The translations under genes were made by a program, and so were the position numbers. Under the pieces are notes generated by a model. It worked only from the letters and a program-made list of their open reading frames with translations, was not told the DNA's origin and did not search any database. This document shows positions 1 through 7,888 of a DNA stretch of 64,000 bases, piece after piece (within the stretch, counting starts at the first letter, position 1; each line of letters opens with the position of its first letter). The DNA comes from an uncultured Pseudoteredinibacter sp. (GTDB lineage: Bacteria > Pseudomonadota > Gammaproteobacteria > Pseudomonadales > Cellvibrionaceae), in the NCBI RefSeq assembly GCF_947500695.1, contig NZ_CANMSS010000012.1, positions 62,001 through 126,000 on the forward strand, in the 5' to 3' direction.

Positions 1-1338
1 TTCGGCACCTTCATGAATTGGATTCAAGCGGTTGTCGCGGTAGTACTGTTCAACAGGGTATTCGCGAATATAACCAGAACCGCCCAATATCTGAATGGCA
101 TGCTCGTTAGCACGTAGGCCATATTTTGATGGGAAGGATTTCACCATTGGGGTGATTAAATCCAGTAAGGTGAAGGCTTGCTTACGCTCCTCTTCAGTCG
201 TTGCAGTATTTGAATCTTCAAAAAGCTGACTCGCGTAAAAGCACAATGCCATCGAGCCCTCGACATAAGCTTTTTGTGCCAGCAACATACGACGTACATC
301 GGCATGCTCAACAATATTGACCTGCTTTGACGTCGGATCTTTTTGCGAGGGCAGTCGACCCTGTGGGCGATTACGCGCATAATCCAACGAGTAGTTATAA
401 CCTTGGTAGCCCAACACGGCAGCGCCCAAGCCAACACCAATGCGTGCTTCGTTCATCATTTGGAACATATAGGCCAAGCCTTTGTGTGCTTCTCCTACTA
501 GATAGCCAACAGCGCCATCTTTTTCGCCAAAACTTAGAACGGTAGAGGTGGTATTACGGTAACCCATTTTGTGCAACAAACCCGCCAGTGCTACGTCATT
601 GCGCTCGCCTACGCTGCCGTCTTCGTTAAGCAAGAACTTAGGGCAGATAAATAGTGAGATGCCTTTGGTGCCTGCTGGTGCGCCTTCGATTTTAGCCAAG
701 ACCATATGGACAATGTTTTCAGTTAGGTTGTGATCACCTGCTGAAATAAACATCTTTTGACCAAAGATGCGGTAAGTGCCGTCGTCTTGTGGCTTCGCTG
801 TGGTTTTAATATCGGCTAGGGCTGAACCTTGGCCTGGCTCGGTTAATGCCATGGTGCCGGAAAAACGCCCGTCCATCATCGGTGGCAGATATTTGGCTTT
901 TTGAGCCTCATCACCAAAGCTATGAATCAGGTTGGCTGAGCCTAAAGTAAGGAAGGGGTAGCCGGTAGATGAAATATTAGCGGAAGAGATATAGGACATG
1001 GCTGCGCGCAGAATGATTTCTGGCATCTGCATGCCGCCTTCTTCAAAATCGTAATGGGCGGCGAGGAAGCCTGCCTCTGCGAAGGCATCCCAAGCTTCCT
1101 GAGTCTCTGGAATTAGGTGTACGTTTTCGCCGTCAAAGGTCGGCTCGTTGGCATCACCTTTGGCATTGTGGTTGGCGAAGTACTTTTCGGCGATGGTTTT
1201 GGCGGTTGCCAAGGTGGCATCAAACACCTCGCGCGAATGTTCTTGGTAGCGTGGACGCTCTAGCAGGGCTTCACTGTTTAAGAACTCATAAAGTAGGAAT
1301 TCAATATCGCGGTCGTTTAGTAGCGGTGTCTGTGACAT
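1..1338 (-). CDS. Acyl-CoA dehydrogenase (3' part cut by window edge)
   Basis: The gene reads leftward from an ATG at 1336-1338 and leaves the window, so only the first 446 or so residues are visible. The protein begins MSQTPLLNDRDIEFLLYE and contains the acyl-CoA dehydrogenase middle-domain pattern (ALTEPGQGSAL, then FISAGDHNLTEN) and the start of the C-terminal helical domain (QMMNEARIGVGLGAAVLGYQG, QILGGSGYIREYPVEQYYRD). These are flavin-binding and substrate-binding segments of enzymes that oxidise acyl-CoA to enoyl-CoA with an electron-transfer flavoprotein as acceptor. The long N-terminal part and the GTKGISLFICPKF segment suggest the large, about 600-residue DmdC/FadE-like branch. Substrate cannot be assigned. 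The SDR gene upstream on the same strand could be co-transcribed, although a hairpin-rich element separates them. Confidence 0.9.
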   Translation of the reverse strand, partial: MSQTPLLNDRDIEFLLYEFLNSEALLERPRYQEHSREVFDATLATAKTIAEKYFANHNAKGDANEPTFDGENVHLIPETQEAWDAFAEAGFLAAHYDFEEGGMQMPEIILRAAMSYISSANISSTGYPFLTLGSANLIHSFGDEAQKAKYLPPMMDGRFSGTMALTEPGQGSALADIKTTAKPQDDGTYRIFGQKMFISAGDHNLTENIVHMVLAKIEGAPAGTKGISLFICPKFLLNEDGSVGERNDVALAGLLHKMGYRNTTSTVLSFGEKDGAVGYLVGEAHKGLAYMFQMMNEARIGVGLGAAVLGYQGYNYSLDYARNRPQGRLPSQKDPTSKQVNIVEHADVRRMLLAQKAYVEGSMALCFYASQLFEDSNTATTEEERKQAFTLLDLITPMVKSFPSKYGLRANEHAIQILGGSGYIREYPVEQYYRDNRLNPIHEGAE

Positions 1339-1402
1339 GGTAGCTTCTCGTGATTATCGCTATTGGAGCTTTTTGGGGTCTACTTTCCTACCTGCACTAA
1401 AG

Positions 1403-1418
1403 TAGGGGTATACCCCTA
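1403..1418. promoter_or_regulatory. Perfect 16-bp palindrome upstream of the acyl-CoA dehydrogenase
   Basis: TAGGGGTATACCCCTA is a perfect palindrome centred about 73 bases before the acyl-CoA dehydrogenase start. Its size and place fit an operator for a dimeric repressor such as a TetR-type regulator of fatty-acid genes. No regulator is identified; the function is inferred from symmetry and position only. Confidence 0.45.
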
Positions 1419-1512
1419 TTTTCACTAAAAGGTCAGAGCAAATCAAGTGTTGTAAGGGTGGGGGAGTCTATTGAGGCCGAGTTGCTTATGAGATCTCACT
1501 AGTCGGACCGAC

Positions 1513-1684
1513 TTTTATGGGTACGAGGAGCTTTGCTGGGGACGCAAAAAGCGGCATCCGTGCCAGCTCGGCTCCTCTTGGATTCGCACCATCCAGGTGC
1601 TCAGCTTTCAGCCAAGCCCAAAATCTCTCCAAGAGATTTGGTCAAGTCGGAGACGCCCCTGCAAAGCTCCTCGTACCCATAAAA
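1513..1684. repeat. MITE-like hairpin element with 24-bp perfect terminal inverted repeats
   Basis: Bases 1513-1536 and 1661-1684 are perfect reverse complements over 24 bases, enclosing 124 bases. Inside are further hairpins: GCACC-ATCCA-GGTGC, and AAATCTCT-CCA-AGAGATTT. ACT flanks both ends (1511-1513 and 1684-1686, overlapping the repeat by one base) and could be a 3-bp target duplication. There is no transposase. The element starts 23 bases past the SDR stop codon and lies before the acyl-CoA dehydrogenase, so in a transcript it would fold into a long structured RNA. It could be a MITE, a REP-like palindrome or a native attenuator; the repeat structure is seen directly, the class is inferred. 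Confidence 0.65.
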
Positions 1685-1707
1685 CTCTGCATTTGGGGTT
1701 TTAAGGG

Positions 1708-2490
1708 TTATGCAATCAGAGTCGTGCCGCCATCAACTGGGATAATCTGCCCAGTAATAAACCCTCCGGCTTTACTGGCTAACATGATGGCTACGCCCGC
1801 GATATCGCTGGCTTCACCCCAGCGGTGCATTGGTATTACGGCGCATTCGGCTTCGAAGGCCTCTTTATCGGTACTCAAAAACTCAGTCAGCTTAGAATAG
1901 AAGCGACCGGGTGCGATAGCGTTAACACGAATGTGGCTCTCGGCCAGCTCTTTACCCAAAACGCGAGTAAGCTGATGCACAGCAGATTTACTGACCGCAT
2001 AGGTGAAATTATCTAGGCCATTGCCAACGATACCGGCAATGGAACCGATATTGATAACGCTGCTATAGCTGTCCTGACTAGCCTTGGCCTTAAGCAGGGG
2101 TAGCAAAGCTTGGGTTAGGAAGAATGGGCTTTTGGCATTGATATCCATAACCTTGTCCCAGCCTTTTTCTGGGAACTGGCCAAACTCGCCAGCCCAGCCA
2201 GTGCCGGCATTGTTTACCAGTACATCAATATGGCTTTCGCGCTCATTTAGGGCTTGGGTTAAAGCGATGATGCCTTCATTAGTAGCAGCATCTCCAGGCA
2301 GTGCAACGCAATCGCCGAATTGGCTAAGTTCCGCTGCTGCCGCTTCGCAGGCCTCAGCTTTACGGGCGGTGATGTAAACACGTGCAGCGCCAGCCTCAAG
2401 ATAACCCTGAGCAATGTAATAGCCAAGGCCGCGTGAGCCACCTGTAATTACACATACCTTGCCTTGCATTCCAAATAGATCATTTAGCAT
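1708..2490 (-). CDS. Short-chain dehydrogenase/reductase (FabG-like SDR)
   Basis: A 260-residue classical SDR. The cofactor-binding motif TGGSRGLG is at residues 16-23, NNAG at 93-96, and the catalytic triad is Ser150, Tyr164 and Lys168 (YAVSK). The C-terminus ends near the usual IPVDGG segment. Such proteins reduce or oxidise a carbonyl or hydroxyl group with NAD(P)H; FabG-like 3-oxoacyl reductases and many alcohol dehydrogenases share this layout, so the substrate stays open. The neighbouring acyl-CoA dehydrogenase on the same strand suggests a role in acyl-CoA or fatty-acid metabolism. The divergent gene to its right is a PAS-containing histidine kinase. Confidence 0.92.
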   Translation of the reverse strand: MLNDLFGMQGKVCVITGGSRGLGYYIAQGYLEAGAARVYITARKAEACEAAAAELSQFGDCVALPGDAATNEGIIALTQALNERESHIDVLVNNAGTGWAGEFGQFPEKGWDKVMDINAKSPFFLTQALLPLLKAKASQDSYSSVINIGSIAGIVGNGLDNFTYAVSKSAVHQLTRVLGKELAESHIRVNAIAPGRFYSKLTEFLSTDKEAFEAECAVIPMHRWGEASDIAGVAIMLASKAGGFITGQIIPVDGGTTLIA

Positions 2491-2701
2491 CTTGTTCTCC
2501 GATAATCGCTATCTGTTACTGACCAGTCCCTGCGCTGGGAATGGGCAGAGACTAACAAAGCCAGGCTGCAAGGGCTTATTTATTCTTGTGATACGCAAAC
2601 ATTCACGATTCACTTTGCTTGTGGGAATTGCTGCTTTTTCCACTAAGGGGAATCACCTATAATTGACCTTCAAAGACGCGAAATTATTAGGTGTAAAAAC
2701 C

Positions 2702-4246
2702 ATGGACAGTCTGGAGCCAGCTTCCAATCTGCAAGAATATAATGAAGCTCGCTATCGTATATTGGCTGAGCAGTCGGGGGTGATGATTACCTTGCACCGT
2801 CCGGGTGACTGGGCCTATACGGCTGTTAATCCAGCCGTGGAGCAGCTCACAGGTTATCGCGCTGATGAATTGCTGGGCTTGCCGGCTTATGAAATGTTCC
2901 ACCCGGAAGATGCCTGGGCCATGCAGCATAAGCTGATACCGGCTATTAAAAAGCACGGCACGCGCACCTTTCGCTATCGCTCGCGCAATAAGCAAGGTGA
3001 ATATCGTTGGGTTGAAAGTACCCATCGTTCCATTCGCGATAAAAACAGTGGTGAGCTAAAAGAGATTATTGCCGTTACCCGTGAGGTTCAGCAGGAAGTG
3101 GAAGCTGAGCAGGCGGTGCAGCGTTTAGCGGATGTGGTAGAGGCCAGTGCCGATTTGGTTTTGCTTTGTGATGAGCAGTTGCAGGTTTTAGATTTAAACA
3201 GTGCGGCAAAGCAGGCCCTAGGGCGTGGCCAGGACGAAGAGCGATTCTCTTTGCGGGACTATTTGGCCACTGAGAGTGTGCAAAAGATTCGTACCATTGC
3301 GCTACAAGTGGCGCGTCAGAAAGGGCGCTGGAAGGGCGCTATACGTTTAAAGCTGCCGGGGCGAAAAGAGGGCTTGTGGCAGTTAGAGCAGTTGATCGCG
3401 ACCAGTACCGAGCCGGTCTACGGTTTGTACTCCCTAATTATTCGAGATCGTAGTGAAGAGTTGGCGGTGCAACAGGCTTTGCAAGATAAACAGCAGCAGT
3501 TAACTCACAGTGAACGCTTGATGAGCCTCGGCGAAATGGCCAGTGGCTTGGCTCATGAAATTAACCAGCCATTGGCGAGCTTATTGAACTACGCGCGCGG
3601 CGGCTTGCGTAAGCTAAAGCGTGATGAAGATTTAAGCCCGGAGCAACTTAATAAATTATTGAGTGCGATGGAAAAACAAGCGGAAAGAGCGGCAGCAATT
3701 GTGCAGCAATTACGCTCGATGGTGAAGAAAACCCCGCATCGCCCAGAGCTCATTGAGTTGCGCCAATCTCTGCGTGAAGCTGCCGAGTTCGTCACTCAAG
3801 AGCTAGAGCAGCAAGTGGTGAATATTGTTTTTCAAGAACCCAAGGTAAATGCTTGGGTGATGGCCGATAAGGTTCAGCTTCAGCAGGTGTGGGTGAATTT
3901 GTTGATCAACGCTTTGGAGGCAATGGCTGAAAGCGCTAACCTTGATCCTACTAAGCTCAATGAAGACCCTCGCACCATTAAAATCCGTATCGAAGAACAG
4001 TTGGAAGTCGCATCGAAAGGCCGCTACTGGCAGGTGGCAGTGAGTGACCAGGGGCCAGGAATTCAAGCGCAGGCGATCAAACAGGTATTTGAGCCTTATT
4101 ACAGCTCTAAGAACTCAGGTCTTGGACTTGGTCTTTCAATATCTCGTTCTATCATTGAGAGCCTTGGTGGTCGAATAGAAGTAGAGAGTGATGGTAACAG
4201 TTACAGTTGTTTTAAAGTCCGTTTAGCGGCCGCAGGTGAAGACTAA
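2702..4246 (+). CDS. PAS-domain sensor histidine kinase
   Basis: A 514-residue kinase without a predicted signal peptide or obvious membrane segments, so probably cytoplasmic. One PAS domain covers roughly residues 20-135 (LTGYRADELLGL, then a PAC-like KEIIAVTREVQ) and a weaker second PAS covers about 140-250. The phosphoacceptor motif AHEINQPLASLLNYA puts the phosphorylated histidine at 285; the ATP-binding domain shows NLLINALEAM, DQGPGI and GLGLGLSIS. The HEINQPL form is typical of FixL/DctB-like kinases. I chose the ATG at 2702; a TTG 39 bases upstream (2663) is also open. The stop codon overlaps the ATG of the FixJ-like regulator by one base (TAATG), so the pair is translationally coupled. 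Confidence 0.93.
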   Translation: MDSLEPASNLQEYNEARYRILAEQSGVMITLHRPGDWAYTAVNPAVEQLTGYRADELLGLPAYEMFHPEDAWAMQHKLIPAIKKHGTRTFRYRSRNKQGEYRWVESTHRSIRDKNSGELKEIIAVTREVQQEVEAEQAVQRLADVVEASADLVLLCDEQLQVLDLNSAAKQALGRGQDEERFSLRDYLATESVQKIRTIALQVARQKGRWKGAIRLKLPGRKEGLWQLEQLIATSTEPVYGLYSLIIRDRSEELAVQQALQDKQQQLTHSERLMSLGEMASGLAHEINQPLASLLNYARGGLRKLKRDEDLSPEQLNKLLSAMEKQAERAAAIVQQLRSMVKKTPHRPELIELRQSLREAAEFVTQELEQQVVNIVFQEPKVNAWVMADKVQLQQVWVNLLINALEAMAESANLDPTKLNEDPRTIKIRIEEQLEVASKGRYWQVAVSDQGPGIQAQAIKQVFEPYYSSKNSGLGLGLSISRSIIESLGGRIEVESDGNSYSCFKVRLAAAGED

Positions 4247-4836
4247 TGAATCCAATACTAATTGTTGATGATGATGCGGACTTTCGTGAGTCTTTGTCTT
4301 GGTTGCTGGACAGTGCCGGTTATTCCAGCCAGGGCTACGCGAGCGCTGAAGAGTTTCTCGAGTCCTATCGAGGTGAGCCGGCCTGCCTATTGCTCGATGT
4401 GCGCATGACCGGAATGAGTGGCTTGGAGTTGCAGCGCCAATTGCTCGATAAATCCTATCAAATACCAGTGATACTGATCACCGGGCATGGTGATGTACCG
4501 ATGGCTGTGGCCGCCATGAAAAATCATGCCTTTGATTTTATCAGCAAGCCTTTTAATGACGAGAGCCTGCTCGATATTATCGCCAAGGCGGTGGCTGACA
4601 TTCCTAGGCGCTTTGCTTTGCAAGGCCAGCAGCTTGAAGCAAGGGCGAACTGGGAAGAGCTTAGTAAGCGCGAGCAGCAGGTGGCGTGCTTGGTTGCCGA
4701 GGGCGGTAGTAATAAGAGTGTTGCTGAAGATCTAGGAATCAGCGTCAAAACTGTTGAAATTCATCGTTCTCGAGTTATGAAAAAGATGAAAGCTGATAGT
4801 TTAGCGGCTTTAATACAGCAGATAGCAATGCTTTGA
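4246..4836 (+). CDS. FixJ/NarL-type response regulator
   Basis: A 196-residue two-domain regulator. The receiver domain carries the acidic pocket DDD at 8-10, the phosphoacceptor Asp51 (LLLDVRM) and Lys101 (FISKPF). The C-terminal LuxR-type helix-turn-helix includes LSKREQQVACLVAEG and SNKSVAEDLGISVKTVEIHRS. The GHGDVPMAVAAMKNHAFDF stretch is the FixJ subgroup signature. It is the cognate partner of the upstream PAS kinase by gene overlap. Targets are not visible; the divergent SDR and acyl-CoA dehydrogenase genes are candidates on position only. Confidence 0.94.
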   Translation: MNPILIVDDDADFRESLSWLLDSAGYSSQGYASAEEFLESYRGEPACLLLDVRMTGMSGLELQRQLLDKSYQIPVILITGHGDVPMAVAAMKNHAFDFISKPFNDESLLDIIAKAVADIPRRFALQGQQLEARANWEELSKREQQVACLVAEGGSNKSVAEDLGISVKTVEIHRSRVMKKMKADSLAALIQQIAML

Positions 4837-4998
4837 TAATATTGGATTGAATAACCTTATTTGATCGCTTTGGCGCCTCTTAACGCAAACTGCTTGAGAC
4901 TCCTTAATTCCTCCATATTTAGTGCAAGCTCGCTGCCTAGTATAAGCAGCAAGTCACAGAGATGTGGCCATACCCATTAAGAGAATCGAGGATGTAAA

Positions 4999-5529
4999 AT
5001 GAAAAAGCTACTTACTATGGTAATTGCACTGGCGGCGACTTCACAGGCTTATGCTTTCCCTGGTGGTCAGGAGATGAAGGAAAAGTTGGACTTAGACGGT
5101 GACGGTCACATTAGCCGTTCTGAAATTAAAGCCGCTAAGTCTGCCCACTTTGCTGATATTGATGCCAACAAAGATGGTCAGCTAAGCCGAGACGAATTGA
5201 GCAGCTATGGTGAAGCGAAGAAAGCCGAGATGCAAGATAAGATGTTTGCGCGCCTAGATGCTAATAGTAATGGCACGGTAAGCGTTGAAGAATTTTTAGA
5301 GCGTCGACCAGAACAGCAAGAGCAGGTTGCGAAGAATTTGTTTGCACTAGCGGACAAAAATACTGATGGCCAACTTACTCAAACTGAGCTAGTTGCCATG
5401 AAGTCGGATCGTGCGGGCGTGAAGTTCGCTCGTATGGATCTAGATGGTAACGGTCAAATTAGTGAAGATGAGTTTGAGCAAGGTAGCCGTCGCGGTAAAA
5501 AAGGCATGCGAAAGGCATTTCGCCGTTAA
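4999..5529 (+). CDS. Secreted EF-hand calcium-binding protein
   Basis: A 176-residue protein with a clear signal peptide (MKKLLTMVIALAATSQAYA, cleavage after Ala19). Five EF-hand loops follow: residues 31-42 (DLDGDGHISRSE), 55-66 (DANKDGQLSRDE), 87-98 (DANSNGTVSVEE), 119-130 (DKNTDGQLTQTE) and 147-158 (DLDGNGQISEDE). Positions 1, 3, 5 and 12 of each loop hold oxygen ligands, so calcium binding is well supported. The tail is very basic (RRGKKGMRKAFRR). It lies 76 bases before a BaeS-like kinase and may be regulated by, or feed calcium or metal status into, that system; this link is inference. Confidence 0.88.
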   Translation: MKKLLTMVIALAATSQAYAFPGGQEMKEKLDLDGDGHISRSEIKAAKSAHFADIDANKDGQLSRDELSSYGEAKKAEMQDKMFARLDANSNGTVSVEEFLERRPEQQEQVAKNLFALADKNTDGQLTQTELVAMKSDRAGVKFARMDLDGNGQISEDEFEQGSRRGKKGMRKAFRR

Positions 5530-5605
5530 TAGAGGTCTTTTAGCTAAGAGTGAGGAATGCTGAATGCTGTATCTATATCCTTGTAAATTGTTATGAATAC
5601 TTGTT

Positions 5606-7063
5606 ATGAAAATTAAACTACAAGGTAAGTTGTTTCTCGCTTTTGCTTGCGCTACCGCCAGTGTATTACTCGCGGTAGCTTGGTTTGCAAACTGGAATTT
5701 CGACAGAGGGTTTCGGGAATATTTAAATCAAGCGGCCATTGAGCGCACGCAATCCATCCGAAACGCTATAGTAGAGCACTACAAAAGTACCGGCTCCTGG
5801 CAAGATCTGCAGGATAATCCCCAATTACTAAGACAGCTTATTTTACAAACCATCGATTGGGATAGACACCAGCGCTTTATTGAAAAGTCGAGGCGAACCG
5901 ATGGTAGAAATGTAGATCGAAAGCAAGAAAAGCATCGTCGAAAGATTTTTGAAAGGCATTTTCGTGAAGCACGTTATCTGCGTTTGTATGATGAACAAGA
6001 TAAGCTCATCATCGCCTCATCGTCTTGGCAAGGTGGTATTGAAGATGAGCTGCGTGTTCCTCTGCTATTTGATGGCAAACAAATCGGCACCTTCGCACTG
6101 CGCAAGGTAAAGCTCAAGCGTAATCGCCTCGATTATGAGTTTCGTGAGCAGCAATTCAAAAAGCTGTGGAAAGTTGTCGTTTTTGCATTGCTGATTTCCG
6201 GGCTGTTATCCTGGTTGCTGTCACGTAATTTGATTGCTCCTATTCGTGAGCTGGCAAAAGGCACCGCGGCATTGGGTGATGGAGATTATGCACGTCGAGT
6301 CGAGGTTCGTGGCTCCGATGAATTGGCCAATCTCGGTCGTGATTTTAATCAACTGGCCTCTACCCTAGAGAAGAACGAACAGTCAAGACAGCAATGGATC
6401 GCCGATATTTCCCATGAGCTACGCACGCCTTTGGCAGTACTGCGAGGTGAGATTGAGGCGGTTCTGGACGGTGTCCGAGAGTTTAATGCGGACAATGTAA
6501 AATCCCTCCATGCCGAAGTTCTGGCATTGGGACGATTGGTGGATGACTTATATCAGTTGGCTTTATCTGATGCAGGAGCCTTGGATTATCGCTTTAGTCA
6601 GGAAGACCCGCGCGAGTTGCTGGAGCTCTCCCTAGATGCTTTCGATCTACGCTATCAGCAAGCGAGTTTGTCTTTATCTGCTCCCAATTTATCCCAGTTG
6701 AATGCGGCCATTAGAGCAGACCGGAAACGTTTTACCCAACTGATGCATAACCTTTTGGAAAATAGCCTGCGTTACACTGATGCTGGTGGCCAGGTTGTTT
6801 TGAACGCTGAGGTTTTAGATAAAGACCTAAAAATTATGTTGGTGGACTCATCGCCTTCAGTGGCACTGGAGGATCTACCGAAAATATTTGATCGCCTGTA
6901 TCGCGTAGATCAGTCCCGTAGTCGGGAGCATGGAGGTTCTGGTTTGGGCCTGTCATTGTGTAAAAATATCGTTGAGGCTCATGGTGGGCGTATCAGTGCC
7001 GAAGCTTCGGATATCGGTGGTTTAAAGGTGAGTGTTTACCTTCCGCTTTGGTCTGATGAATAG
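5606..7063 (+). CDS. baeS: BaeS-like envelope sensor histidine kinase
   Basis: A 485-residue membrane kinase: an N-terminal membrane helix (about residues 8-28), a periplasmic domain, a second helix (about 190-207), a HAMP linker (IAPIRELAKGTAALGDGDY), then the catalytic core. The H-box is WIADISHELRTPLAVLRGE with His270; LLENSLRYTD and GSGLGLSLCKNIVEAHGG are the ATP-binding boxes. This core is strikingly like E. coli BaeS, a sensor of envelope stress and toxic compounds. The periplasmic part is unusual in a lysine/arginine-rich stretch around residues 80-120. No good ribosome-binding site precedes the ATG at 5606. The OmpR-type partner follows after 60 bases. Confidence 0.9.
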   Translation: MKIKLQGKLFLAFACATASVLLAVAWFANWNFDRGFREYLNQAAIERTQSIRNAIVEHYKSTGSWQDLQDNPQLLRQLILQTIDWDRHQRFIEKSRRTDGRNVDRKQEKHRRKIFERHFREARYLRLYDEQDKLIIASSSWQGGIEDELRVPLLFDGKQIGTFALRKVKLKRNRLDYEFREQQFKKLWKVVVFALLISGLLSWLLSRNLIAPIRELAKGTAALGDGDYARRVEVRGSDELANLGRDFNQLASTLEKNEQSRQQWIADISHELRTPLAVLRGEIEAVLDGVREFNADNVKSLHAEVLALGRLVDDLYQLALSDAGALDYRFSQEDPRELLELSLDAFDLRYQQASLSLSAPNLSQLNAAIRADRKRFTQLMHNLLENSLRYTDAGGQVVLNAEVLDKDLKIMLVDSSPSVALEDLPKIFDRLYRVDQSRSREHGGSGLGLSLCKNIVEAHGGRISAEASDIGGLKVSVYLPLWSDE

Positions 7064-7123
7064 GCTAGGCGATTAGCGGCTAGGGAATGGTTTTGGGCGA
7101 TCGGTTTTAGAAGAGGTTTTATA

Positions 7124-7795
7124 ATGGCAGAGAAAGTACTGATTGTAGAAGATGAGCCCAAGCTGGCCCAACTTCTGCACGATTATTTAAAACAAGAGCT
7201 CTTTGAATGCCATATTTCCCTCGATGGGGCTGATGTGGTTGATTGGGTTAAGACAAATCAGCCAGATTTGATTTTATTGGACCTAATGCTGCCAGTAAAA
7301 GATGGTATGACTATCTGCCGAGAGCTTCGTCAGTTTTCCAGTGTGCCAATTATTATGACTACCGCCAAGGTTGAGGAGATTGATCGCCTGCTTGGTTTGG
7401 AGCTAGGTGCTGATGATTACATTTGTAAGCCCTATAGCCCGCGAGAGGTGGTGGCGCGTGTTAAAGCAGTAATGCGACGTTATCACAGTGCGCCCACTCA
7501 AGAGCAAAACAGCAATGAGATTGTCATTGATGAGCAGCGCTATCATGTAGAAGTATTTGGTCAGGCCTTGGACTTAACCCCAGTAGAATTTCGCTTATTT
7601 CACTATCTTTATCGTCATTCGGGGCAAGTTTTTTCACGTGATCAATTGATGGATAAGCTCTATAACGATGGCCGAGTGGTCACAGATAGAACCGTTGATA
7701 GTCATATTAAAAACCTGCGTAGAAAGCTAGCCGCCGTGACGGAGCAAGAATTGATTCACTCGGTATACGGTGTGGGTTATCGCTTTGAGTTGTAA
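7124..7795 (+). CDS. baeR: BaeR-like OmpR-family response regulator
   Basis: A 223-residue regulator with receiver domain (EDE at 10-12, phosphoacceptor Asp53, Lys in CKPYSP) and C-terminal winged helix ([37 protein letters not shown]). Spacing and motifs match BaeR. AGAGG precedes the ATG by a normal distance. It is expected to be phosphorylated by the upstream BaeS-like kinase and to activate envelope-stress or efflux genes; no target operon is visible in the window apart from the possible EF-hand gene upstream. Confidence 0.92.
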   Translation: MAEKVLIVEDEPKLAQLLHDYLKQELFECHISLDGADVVDWVKTNQPDLILLDLMLPVKDGMTICRELRQFSSVPIIMTTAKVEEIDRLLGLELGADDYICKPYSPREVVARVKAVMRRYHSAPTQEQNSNEIVIDEQRYHVEVFGQALDLTPVEFRLFHYLYRHSGQVFSRDQLMDKLYNDGRVVTDRTVDSHIKNLRRKLAAVTEQELIHSVYGVGYRFEL

Positions 7796-7833
7796 GGGCT
7801 TTTATTTCGAAGACAAATGATAGCCAGACAAAG

Positions 7834-7863
7834 AAAAAGGGCTGCAATAATGCAGTCCTTTTT
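7834..7863. terminator. Bidirectional rho-independent terminator between baeR-like and metalloprotease genes
   Basis: AAAAAGGGCTGCA and TGCAGTCCTTTTT form a stem (one G-T pair) around an ATAA loop, with A-runs on one side and T-runs on the other, so it can act on both converging transcripts. Confidence 0.85.
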
Positions 7864-7888
7864 GCTTTTAAGATAAAACGGTTCGCCC

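Noticed and set aside
1517-1900. 127-codon frame on the plus strand
   Set aside because: It runs through the inverted-repeat element and antisense to the SDR gene; no domain or ribosome-binding site.
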